Of a stretch of DNA of 64,000 bases, positions 42,796 through 53,500 are shown piece after piece. Every line of letters starts with the position of its first letter. Position 1 is the stretch's first letter. Source of the stretch: Nemertoderma westbladi (Eukaryota; Xenacoelomorpha; Nemertodermatida; Nemertodermatidae); assembly GCA_032718475.1 (NCBI GenBank), contig JAUCBJ010006989.1, positions 1 to 64,000 of the forward strand, given 5' to 3'. The notes under the pieces were generated by a model. That model ran no database searches. It was given only the letters and a program-made list of their open reading frames with translations, and was not told the origin of the DNA. The translations under genes and the position numbers were made by a program.

Positions 42796-44057
42796 ATTCT
42801 ATTGTATTTTTTTACTGTATTACTTTGCAGCAATCGAGATCAATGAGATTCCCCGAAAAGAACCATAGTGTGTTAGGTTGCCCTTCTTGGGAACTGGCAC
42901 CAACTTATTTGTTTTCATTTCTTGTGGTCAAATGTGCTGGAGTATGGAATACAAAATAAATATACATATGTATATTGTATATTTAGTATTCCATGGCTGG
43001 AATATTTTTCAAGATCTTCAAAAAACCTTTCAAACGAGCCATAAATCATCAAATTTTGGTGAAAAAATGATGGAGTAGTAATTTAAAAATTGAAATGTCT
43101 ACAAATGTAATTTTGAGATAGTTTTATTTAACGTTTGAACCTTCCAGCAAAAGCCTGTATGTTTGTGGTGTGTTAATCAGTTAGAAATGTTTGGCACTAA
43201 GGCTCTACTACTCTTTTTCAATCTACTGTAAAGAAAGCTGAACATAATTAACTGAGAAAATCTTACTTAAAGGTTTTGGAGTATACAATATACATACATC
43301 CTAGATTTATGCCCCACGCCACGGTCAATCAACTAAAGGCTGAGAGATCTCATAATATTGACAGTCACAATGAGTGAATGTCAATAGCAGTCTGACTCTG
43401 ACAGTAATTATTGATATTTTCGGTGAATTAGTGGTTTCACACACATTTACTGTATTCCTATAAATTTATTTCTTATAAACAACCCAACACAACACTTAAC
43501 TTAACTAATACTTACAGGTACAGCTTTTAACAAAGTCATGTTATCTATCGTTCAGGTTGGTTAGAACAGGTCACCTCCAATCTGGAAGTCCCCAGTTCGT
43601 TCTGCAGACTTTGCTAAGCAGTGCCCAGATGTGCCAAATTAGGATTATAGTAGAGTAGTTATACTGTAGTAACAACATAACAATACAAAATACACCAAAC
43701 ATTACATTACATTTAAAACTAATATAAAGTAATTACGGTGCACAATAAAATTATTAATAACCTAATAATTTATTGTAGAACTATTTACTATTCTACGTAT
43801 TCCTATTGCACACTGATCAGATCACTGAGACGTGAGATTTTACTTCCGATTTAATATAATATTTATTATAATTTAGGCCCACATGGCAAGTTACAAAATT
43901 CACTCATTAACACTTTAAGCTTTTAGATTTTAAATAAATTAAATTAAATAAATTTTTGTGTGTCTGTAAGACATCATAATACCGATAATATTTGTTTACG
44001 GTAACCAATCGGTCACCAATTATAAAGGCCTACATGACAATGTTTCTTTGTATGTAG
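42796..44057. other. Rest of helicase intron 1
   Basis: AT-rich intronic sequence. A decayed tRNA-derived SINE-like stretch (GGTTAGAACAGGTCACCTCC, AATCTGGAAGTCCCCAGTTCG) lies at about 43555-43620. Otherwise no feature is recognised. Confidence 0.45.
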
Positions 44058-44277
44058 GTTACGGTTCACGTTGTAACATTGTCTGCACTCAGCCACGACG
44101 CATATCAGCAGTGTCCGTAGCTGAACGTGTCGCACAAGAGAGAGGCGAACCTTTGGGATTCAGTGTCGGATATGCGATCCGGTTCCAGAAGAGGTTGCCT
44201 AGGAAACACGCCTCTATACTCTACTGCACCACCGGGGTTCTGCTTAAATGCTTCGTGGCGGACCCTAACTTACCGAG
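44058..44277 (+). CDS. DEAH-box RNA helicase, exon 2
   Basis: Acceptor TTTGTATGTAG|GTTACGG at 44057/44058 and donor CCGAG|GTCGGT at 44277/44278 delimit 220 bases. They continue exon 1 in frame with [20 protein letters not shown] (motif Ia with the TQPRR signature), [18 protein letters not shown] and [13 protein letters not shown]. These are core RecA1 blocks of DExH helicases of the DHX36, DHX9 and DHX57 group. The frame runs on beyond the donor but loses similarity immediately, which supports the splice site. Confidence 0.88.
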
Positions 44278-44513
44278 GTCGGTTGGACTATCATACTGTA
44301 ACAGAATTCCGAAATTTACTCAGCCAAGATTCATACATTTTTGTGAATATAGTGCCTCAATTAATTATACATCCTATGTACGTACAGTATGCCTTATTGG
44401 AAATTGAGCTGCATATTTGTCTACTGTATTTGATTTGGTTTTTTGTTATTGTGTTAGGTTTATTTTTGAGTTACGTTTTTGGAGTCCTGTACCGATATTT
44501 CGTTTTTGTTCAG

Positions 44514-44598
44514 ATGGAGTCACATTATCTTAGACGAAATTCACGAACGCAATCTATTCGAAGACTTTCTCATGATTATACTGCGAGATCTGGTCCAG
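44514..44598 (+). CDS. DEAH-box RNA helicase, exon 3 (DEIH motif)
   Basis: Acceptor TTTTTGTTCAG|ATGG and donor GTCCAG|GTAGGT bound an 85-base exon. Joined to exon 2 it gives RWSHIILDEIHERNLFEDFL, which contains the Walker B variant DEIH, and ends in phase 0 after LRDLVQ. The next conserved block (motif III, S-A-T) was not found downstream in this window, so either the next intron is long or the gene is cut off by the mobile DNA that follows. A 14-base G tract (44612-44625) sits 13 bases inside the intron. Confidence 0.85.
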
Positions 44599-45593
44599 GT
44601 AGGTTGGAGCCGGGGGGGGGGGGGGTGAGACGAATCCCATCTCGACGAATTAATATTTCGTCTCAATATTAATCAATTAATGGAAAGGAGCAGGTTACAG
44701 TGTCACGTTATTGTAAAATTCTAAACAAAACATTAAACTAAGTCAATAGAACTAACAGGTTACAGTTTTATTTTTAAGAGCCTTCAGCTGTTATTTGCCT
44801 AGATTTACCCTGAGGAGGGATTAATTTTATAGCGTCGAAAGTTTACCGGAGCAAGGATCGTACGGTAGTTACTTTTTGCGGTAGCGGTACGGTATGGCTT
44901 TGCGGTAGCGGTACTGTAGTTGCGGTAGCAAAAAATGTAGCTGGTATTAATGAAGTTAAACGCTCACTTTTTGACGATTAAAGTGTGGCGTTTATTTTTG
45001 GGATATTGTTTTCTTGAATAAATAATTATTTTAATTTCTTTTTGTTTTTTGTTGACAGAAAATACGATACAATACGAGCCAATTTTTAATATGTAATACT
45101 GTATGTAACTGCTTTAATGATGGCTGAACGTTTATTTTGCTTATACATGGTGTGGTGTAGTGATTTTTGAAGGTATAAATAAAGGAAACAATATGATATT
45201 AATGTGAGAAAAAATTCGATATGATATGAAAAAAGTTTTGTAATTTTTTCGTATCATAAAAAATTTATATCTTATTAATTCTATGATTATACGAAATCAG
45301 GATTTATTATATGTGACGATTTCAAATAATTTGACTATTACAGTACTATTTGGCTGCTGTTTCAGCCTATTATGACACGAACTTCAACTTAATTTAGGAT
45401 CACAGTTAGTAAAAGTTTTACTTCTTAGGTAACTGTACTTATTTTTCAATTATCAATTTTACATGAATTTCATGGGCAGACAGAAACAGCACCCCAATTG
45501 GAAATTTGCCTAGTGTTACTGTAAATAGTAAAAACTAAAAACCAACTACCGCAAATACCGCAGTAGTTGGCATTTGCGGTAGCGGTAGTAAAA
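44599..45593. other. Spacer with GCGGTA repeats
   Basis: Contains clustered TTGCGGTAGCGGTA motifs (about 44875-44935 and 45572-45590) and otherwise AT-rich sequence. It is probably intronic if the helicase continues. No exon could be recognised. Confidence 0.45.
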
Positions 45594-47170
45594 TATGGCG
45601 TCTGATATGAGCCAAAATACCTTAGAATTATAAATGTGTACCTTACATTTTTCATTAGCTTATATTTATAAGCATCGCTTAAAAGTATGGTATTTTTATG
45701 TAGTTGACTGTAATAAATCGCTTTAAATAAGGTATTTTATTGCAGTTGCTTAAAATGAAGTATGTGTTTATGCAGTAATATGGTTTAAAGAAACCGATGT
45801 TTTTACAGTGTCGTTTAAACATAGTTTAAATTATGCTAAGTTTTTGCAGTGTCGTTTAAACATAGTTTATAGTAACCGATGTTTTTACAGTGTCGTTTAA
45901 ACATAGTTTAAAGTAAGCTAAGTTTTTGCAATGTCGTTTAAACATCGTTTAAAGTAACCGATGTTTTTAAATTGAGAGCCTAATACGGAGGTGCCAACAA
46001 ATTTCAGAAGATGATACATTTTCAAACTTAAATATAATAGAATATTTAACACGTATTTTTCAATATAAGATTGATGTACTGGATCGCCTAATAGAGGATG
46101 GGAATACAGGTAATAGCCCTAGCGCCTCCGATACCAGTACAACACGTAATTCTGGAATAATTGATTTAAATCGAAGCCTCCGTGAATGGCTGCATTGGTT
46201 ATTAAGTTTACCTATTGCTCGGCATCAAAGTAGCTGTTGCTTATATGTATCATCTGCAATTTGTTGGCACCTCCGTATTAGGCTCTCAATTTCAAAGATG
46301 AAATTTTCAGATGACATACCTACAGGCTACTGCAGTACTCTTTAACTATACTGTTAACCGTACTGTCCGTACCGTGTACCCTACATATCAGAAATTCGAT
46401 TTTGCTGATCGAATACTGGAATACAACAATTGCTCAACAGCGCCCTCTCGTGATCTATTTACTAATTGCAGATATTGTCAACAACGCATTTGATTGGACA
46501 AAACACTGCAAAAACATCGCTTACTTTAAACTATGTTTAAACGACACTGTAAAAACATCGCTTACTTTAAGCTATGTTTAAACGACACTGTAAAAACATC
46601 GCTTACTTTAAACTATGTTTAAACGAAACTGTAAAAACATCGCTTACTTTAAACTATGTTTAAACGACACTGTAAAAACATCGCTTACTTTAAACTATGT
46701 TTAAACGACACTGTAAAAACTGCATAAACACATACTTCATTTTAAGCAATGTTGGAACAGAACTGCAATTAAATTCCTTATTTAAAGCGATTTATTACAG
46801 TCAATTACATAAACATAACTTACTTTTAAGCGATTTATTAAAGTCAACTACATAAACATAGCTTACTTTTAAGCGATGTTTTAACAGAACTTGTAAAAAA
46901 TACCTTACTTTTAAGCGATTTATTAAAGTCAACTACATAAACATAGCTTACTTTTAAGCGATGTTTTAACAGAACTTGTAAAAAATACCTTACTTTTAAG
47001 CGATTTATTAAAGTCAACTTCATAAAACATAGCTTACTTTTAAGCGATGTATAAATTCAAATGCAATAAAATACCATACTTTTAAGCGATGCTTATAAAT
47101 ATAAGCTAATGAAAAATGTAAGGTACACATTTATAATTCTAAAGTATTTTGGCTCAAATCAGACGCCATA
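45594..47170. mobile_element. Foldback transposon with tandem repeats in its arms
   Basis: The ends are inverted: TATGGCGTCTGAT at 45594 and ATCAGACGCCATA ending at 47170. The inverted match continues through AAAATACCTTAGAATTATAA and GTGTACCTTACATTTTTCA. GTAAAA directly flanks both ends (45588-45593 and 47171-47176), a candidate 6-bp target duplication. Inside, the arms hold arrays of a 41-bp unit (GTTTAAACGACACTGTAAAA, ACATCGCTTACTTTAAACTAT): about four units on the left (45790-45970) and six on the right (46500-46720). An 80-bp-class array containing CTTACTTTTAAGCGAT is longer on the right (46790-47090). There is no transposase frame. A smaller inverted-repeat module is nested at 45969-46292. 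Confidence 0.85.
45969..46292. mobile_element. Nested small inverted-repeat element
   Basis: AAATTGAGAGCCTAATACGG...GGTGCCAACAAATTT at 45969-46004 is repeated as its complement at 46258-46292, and similarity extends inward to about 55 bp per side. The module (about 324 bp) sits at the centre of the larger foldback element and carries no recognisable gene. It may be a nested insertion or the original core of the larger element. Confidence 0.75.
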
Positions 47171-47737
47171 GTAAAAAGCGTGCTATTTGCGGTAGCGGTA
47201 GTACCGAACGATCCCTGTAATCTGAGATTGAGAATCGTTGCACTAGAGTTGTGCACTTTACACCAGTTTTATTATTTATCAAAGCTGTTTTTTTACAAAT
47301 TCTACATGTAGCGATTTTTATATCTAAAGTCTCTGGACTGGACGCAGCTATTAGGATATGGTGCATTTTTTCGCACTTTGGTTCTCCATTCCATTGGACT
47401 TGGAATTCGAGATACCGGGTTCAATACCACATTTATGTTTTTCGACGAAAATATTTAGGTCTTGTAAAATAGGTTTAATTGAAACTTGAAAGCATGATTC
47501 AGTTGGTAGTAAGCCATTGAAGGAGGAGACACATAAAGTTAATGAGTTATTAGACGCGGACCTTAGAAGAGCGCTTGTTTTATATTTATTTATACATTGC
47601 CCGCCTTCTAATTCCCTTTGATGTGGTTCAAATAAATTATGTGTGCTAATTATTACATCTTTTCTATTCATCTTTTGTATCGGAATGTTCAATACATTTT
47701 ATTCCATTGTCTTACGTTATATTCTCATAGTGTATGT
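47171..47737. other. Spacer between foldback element and GC-rich ORF
   Basis: The right flank begins with a second copy of the 19-base motif ATTTGCGGTAGCGGTAGTA (47185-47203). A 113-codon minus-strand frame at 47351-47692 (ending AKKCTIS) has no recognised similarity and is not called as a gene. Confidence 0.4.
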
Positions 47738-48151
47738 TTACCAGAACTTGGCGACAGTTTGGGGTCTGGGCATTGGCGGCAAATAGGAGCGATTGTAGTT
47801 GGCGTTAATGCGGTTGATAACGGAAGCCATACTGGTCGAGGGTCTAAGGAAGGGGTTGGGAAGGTCCCTAGCGGCGGGGTATGTTTCCCTGGTTGGTATG
47901 GTAACCGCGTGACCGCCCAACCTTCGGACCACTGTGTGCGCTGGGGTCCCGGGCTGCCGGGACCGGTTGGTGTAGCTGTACCGCTGTAGCTCCCGACGGG
48001 AGTAAACTAGTCGGCCGTCTGTCGTAGACAGTCGTACGTGGTTGCTAAGCGGGGTTGCTATGGATGCACTCGAGGTGTAGATGTTTCTAGAACTATTTAC
48101 AGACCACATGGGCTGGTTGAGTACAGGTAGTGTTACTGTTTCCTTTACCAT
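47738..48151 (-). CDS. Possible small gene or exon, function unknown
   Basis: A 137-codon minus-strand frame starts at an ATG with fair context (GTCATGG) in a locally GC- and CpG-rich segment, unlike the AT-rich surroundings. The product is basic, rich in Arg, Pro, Ser and Thr, with RRELQRYSYTNRSRQPGTPA and ending RPQTVAKFW. I recognise no domain, signal peptide or membrane segment. Its composition and the TTTACTCCCGT stretch recall the candidate exon at 1293-1636. It may be a real exon or chance opening in a CpG-rich island. Confidence 0.25.
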   Translation of the reverse strand: MVKETVTLPVLNQPMWSVNSSRNIYTSSASIATPLSNHVRLSTTDGRLVYSRRELQRYSYTNRSRQPGTPAHTVVRRLGGHAVTIPTRETYPAARDLPNPFLRPSTSMASVINRINANYNRSYLPPMPRPQTVAKFW

Positions 48152-50513
48152 GACTGCGATCAGGTATAATTAAAGCGTCGATATTCAGCAAATAATATTT
48201 AATTAATTAATATTAAGAAAAAAATCGTAATAAATTCACTTTGTTTAATTTAAAAATACCACATTTTACAAATGTAGAAATCTTATAATTATAATAGTTC
48301 GTACGTGTTCGACCTATATAATAATGTTGAACTATTTATTAGACATAATAAATATATTCTCTGAACTGTCTTGTGTATTGATTGAAACCATAGCTGATTT
48401 ACAAAGTGTGCCAAATGAGTTACCAATCTGGGTTTGGTACTCAATTGTTTTGCTACATACTTAAACCCGCCTGCCAACTAACTAATATAATTTGTTATAT
48501 TAATATAAAGAACAGCAATATATTTGAATATTATTGATTCCCAAAAAGTGATTAGTAATAATAAAATAAAATAATACGCATTGGTTGCCCCATTAATTCT
48601 TCCATCGGTCGCTATAGTAACCAATATTGCAGCAGCAGCGTGCTACATTCATACAAACATGTACCTCAGTAAATATCAACGCCCCTACAATATAGAGCAC
48701 GCTGTGACGTCATGATTATTATCTAATATTGGTATATATCCTAGCAACTACACAGCAATAAGTAACTTAAAAAATAAAATACTACAGTATCTTTCAAAAA
48801 AGGTAATACACGCAAATCTTGATGTTGCTTGTAAGTCTGTATTCGAATCGATATACTTTTAGCATTTAGGACCTAATTATTGTTAACCCTCTTTTTTCTT
48901 TATCAGTAAAAGCCGTACCGGTAACAAGATTCATTGTTGCATTCTAAATATAGCAATCAGCCCTATGTGTAGAAGTTGTTTGTTTCCGTACCGGTAAAGT
49001 ACCTATCTATATATGGTGCCCTAACTTCACCATTTGTTACGAGATTCCGTTAACTGTTTATCTGTTTATTGAGATTATTATTATATTATTATGTATTAAC
49101 AACCTAATTTCTCTTCAACGAAATCTCCGTTAACATCTTGGCTTTACAGCTTTAGTCAATTCAGCAATACGTCGACATTCAGATTAGGGAACCTCCGGTT
49201 TATGCCCGGTTATGCATACAGTAACAAATGGTAGTACTGAGTGTTGACTCAGATAGATATCGAACGAAAACGCAACAGTCTCCAGATTCCAACACAGAAA
49301 TCAGAATGAATGGTCTGTTGTACTCAGCTGCTGAATACGTGTCTACTATCTGACCATCCTGCCATCTACCGGCACCGGTTCGCCAATGTCAAAGTAGCCT
49401 ACTCCATACTCAACGATTCTCAACGGTCTGATGGTTTCAAACTCGCAATTTCTACACAGCAAGAGAGGACGAAAAAACACACGCTAAGTATAATCTACCG
49501 ACTACCGGTTTATATAATTGTTGGGCAATTCAGCAATTTACTTGTTATAGTGTAGCCTACCGTAGTCTTTAGTTTATTTTTTCGTTAGTTTTTTTTGTTT
49601 CTCACTCACCCCGTTTAGCTTTACCTTCTCTTTCTTTGTTGGTGGTCTCTGTCATCACGAATCGGTCTTGGGGGCCGAAGACTTGATAGAGCCAGGACTC
49701 TCTATTGAACCATACAGATGTACAGGTTTGCAATAAGATAATATAGCCACGCAACGTTAGAGGGTTAGTAGGTACCGCTACGACCACCCTAGTTTTCCAA
49801 GTGATAAACTAGGTCAATTGCCTGATTGTATTAGGCCTACTTTTTATGACCGAGGTCGGGTTCGAACCTCATACCTATATAACTTTTAATTTTTTGGGTT
49901 TAAACATTTACTTGCTTAATTCTTTATACCGTATATGCCTTAGGTTGACTCTACTTTTTTGTAAAGGCACCATCGAAGCTATATACTGACAGTAGGTACT
50001 GATATGTGATATATATATGAGTAATTTTTTGAAGCTATTTATTGATTATTTTTCGATTTGTTTTTTTTTTGTTTTTGTCTTACATTTTTCACTTAATGTG
50101 ACAGATATAGCCAAATCTCGATTGGTTTGGTTTGACGTTACAAAATTGTGTCGTCTTGCAATATTTTATATTTAATACCGGTATATAGCATTATATGTAT
50201 ACCTGAATACCGGTATATATCCTTACTGGTACCGGTACTTGACTTAATACTGTAATATATATACCAATATTTTTACTTTTTGTAATACCGGTACTTTAAT
50301 TAATAATTCTGAATGGCAGGATTATTTTGATGGACTTATAATACTTATATGTAGTATTATATTACTGAGTTAGAGTTATTTTTATTTCCAAATTACAGGC
50401 TGCCAATTGCAGGGTTAAGTAAAGGGAAAATAATAAAGTGCGATTAAAAATTTATTAATATCAAAAAAAAAATACGATAAGATACCGTACATTAAAGTGA
50501 GACTAAATTAGTC
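48152..50513. other. Upstream flank of the BEL/Pao element
   Basis: No supported gene. The stretch 48900-50300 is strikingly rich in TACCGGTA/ACCGGTAC words. A 5' LTR for the retrotransposon should lie here, but I could not identify its edges or a tRNA primer-binding site by eye. A second TGACGTCA lies near 48704. Confidence 0.4.
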
Positions 50514-53500
50514 ATGTCTTTGCCCCATGCGTCTGTAGTTCGGACACCCACCGGCTCAGTTACTTTATCACCTACAACTGGGCCCCGAATTATAGCGACT
50601 CCGACCTCATTGAATGATGTGGAGGCCTCGGAGATAACAATTGTTGGCGACCAGCCGACGTTATTACCAAATGAAATTAATCCCCCTAGCCGTGTGTGTA
50701 TCAGAGGGACAGCAGTAGAGGATACAGTGAGTTTTGATCCACCACCACCAAGTGGCGAAGTTAATAAATTTACTGTTAGACCTCGTTCTTCCAGAACAGC
50801 ATCCACCACAACCATGAATTCTATCGACATTGCTGCTATAAACCGTGGGTTAGGACAACTATACCGACATATGGATATTGGCATGTTGGAACTGGAAAAT
50901 CAAACCCAACAATCAGGTGAACACACGCCAGATATTAGCCGAAAAATGGACAAACTAGAAGGTAGGTGGAATAATATTCTAGAATTGTATCAGAAACAGT
51001 GTTATTATTTCGAAAATATAGGAGGTAGTGTCGACGAACATCAGCAAGCTCGCAATAAATATGTAAGTTTAAGTGATCGGTATAAATTGCTAGTAAACAG
51101 GACGTCCATTTGTGAAGGAACCTCAATACAAGAGGCATCTTCGGTAAGTTCAAGGTTACAATCAGTTACCTATACACCAGTCACTTCGCTAACATGGGAC
51201 AAGTATCCCATGACATTTTCATCCATTCCCAGGCCAAATATAGATCGTACTGTACTTCATACTGACAATGACATACTTAATGTCCTTTCTCCACATCGAC
51301 TTAATGGTAGACCTAGACCCCATTCTACTGTAGAATATATCCCTGATATGGAAAATCGCTCTAGGCAAGGGAGTGTAGGAGGACAGTCTTCACAGCCCTC
51401 TGTTGTATCAAATTCTAGTTCCACTAGGTCATCTAGGATGAGGAGGATTGTTGATGGAAAAGCAGCCATCCTTGCCAAGCGGCAGGCTGCAGAAGCATTA
51501 CGGCTTTCTCAGCAGATGGAACGGGAAAGGGTTCATGTCGAAAATGAGTTACTAATTGCTCAGGAGAATACACGCATTGAGGATGCTGAGCGGAAGGCCA
51601 AACGTTTTGCAGAAGATGTAAAACGTGCTGCAGAAGAAGATGCAATTCGAGCTAAGGAAGAAGCGGAGCGCATCCAGCAGGAAGCAAGACAACGGATTCA
51701 GGAAAGCAAAAAAAAGAATGAAATCTATAGTCGCATCCGCCAATTTGATGACCTCAGGGATCTGCAGCAAGCACAACATCAGCTTCAAGCAGAGGAGTAT
51801 AGACAACAATTGGATATAGCAGAGTTGACTGCGATTGAAAGAGATACATCAGTAGACCTAGAAGCTCTAGCAATTCCATCAGTCCAATCCACTCCATTTT
51901 TAGATGAACTGGTACCTAACAAAATTGTTGGTGACCCTGACCACCCCATACAGGCATCCAACCCAGCTACCGGAATTGGACTAAGCAATACCAACTTAAC
52001 TGTGAATCACCCTATTGCTGTGGTAGATCATCCTACTGTAGTCAGTCCTATAGCTGCCAATGTAACCCCTTCTCGCTCAGAGCAATTGAGTAAACAAAAA
52101 CTCAAATTTGATCAAATACACAAACATATGGCCACTGATAGTGAAGAGGATTCCCCATCTGATTTACCACCTAACCATATTAAACCTCAAAAAACGATGA
52201 TTTTCCACAGAGTAGTAGGGAAAAACAAGGTTTCCATGCCATCCATACCTGAGGACCACCCTGTGACTCAGCAGCAGTTGAGTGAAGTATTAAACGGTGT
52301 AAAAAACTCAATAACTGAATTGTCTCGACATATGCCGACTCCTTTGTTTCCTAATAAGGACAGTAGTCTACATCGGATGAACTCAGAGACCCACCTAAGG
52401 GAACAAATATATTCCCAAAATCTGCCCAAGCCCACCAAACCTAACAGGTCAACTAAAAGTTTTTCAATCCCACAGACTCCCTTACCAAATCGATCATGTG
52501 TAGCTAGTGCCTATGGACCTTCACATTATCCACATGTGCGTAATGCATGTGATCAAGGAAAGGAATCGAATCCTAGATTACTTTCATCTCCTATAGTTAT
52601 AGAAAAATTTCATGTACCAAGGGGACCTTGTGATAGTGCATTTTATGCCAGACCTCGTAGTACGCGCCAATGGGCTGAGACTCAAACAGTAAACTCACTA
52701 GTTAATGGGCAATATGAAGGGGACCATGGTCGTGAGTGGAGTAGGGACTCAGTTGGGGGGCAAACACCATACCGAGCAGGTGAGTATGATAGGCAACCCC
52801 ATAATCAACATGGTTACAGAGATCGAGGAGATCTAGACAGGGACTCTAGCCCACATAAACCTTCTGATGATGGTGACTCGTGTGACAGTGATGGTCACCA
52901 GAGTGACAACAAACCATATGTTTCTTCTAAATCTCGAAAAGGTCATCGTGGCCATCCCCAACCCCAACTAGGGACACCTTGTCACCATCCAACTTCTACC
53001 CAGCAGCATGCCCTGTTCGAAAAGTTAGCACTATCCTTGGAGGCTCCTAAACTGGACCCAACTCCCTTCACTGGAGATCCCAAGAAATTCTTAGGTTTTA
53101 AAAACCGTTTCATAACCCAAGTAGATGCTAAGGAAGTCCCTGATGATGTTAAATTACGTTACTTGATTACTTATGTACGGGGAGAACCATTAGACATGAT
53201 AGAACACTATGAGGGCATGGTTGATGGTTATGCACAAGCCTGGAGCACTTTAGAGAGACTGTATGGACAGCCGGCGAAGGTGATGAAAGCCGTAGTAGCT
53301 GATGTTACTCGTTGTAGGTATCCTGTGGCATCTCCCAAGGAGTTATTAAAATACTCACATGATGTTCGGCGGACAATGGATATACTTCAAAGCCTGAACT
53401 GTTATGCTTATGTCAATAACCCTGACTTCATTCAGCAGATCGCTTCAAACCTTTCGAATGTTATCAGGAACCGCTGGGCAACTCAAGTACATGAATATCG

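Noticed and set aside
46311-46493. Transposase or gene inside the foldback element
   Set aside because: The 60-codon frame has no catalytic motif, and no other frame in the element exceeds this length.
47639-47989. Plus-strand 116-codon frame in the GC-rich island
   Set aside because: It overlaps the minus-strand frame at 47738-48151 and has no better start context. At most one of the two could be real, and neither has known relatives.
50492-50884. Minus-strand 130-codon frame overlapping the start of the BEL/Pao ORF
   Set aside because: It is a shadow of the long coding frame, with no family features. Similar shadows lie at 51257-51994, 55641-55883 and 56798-57115.
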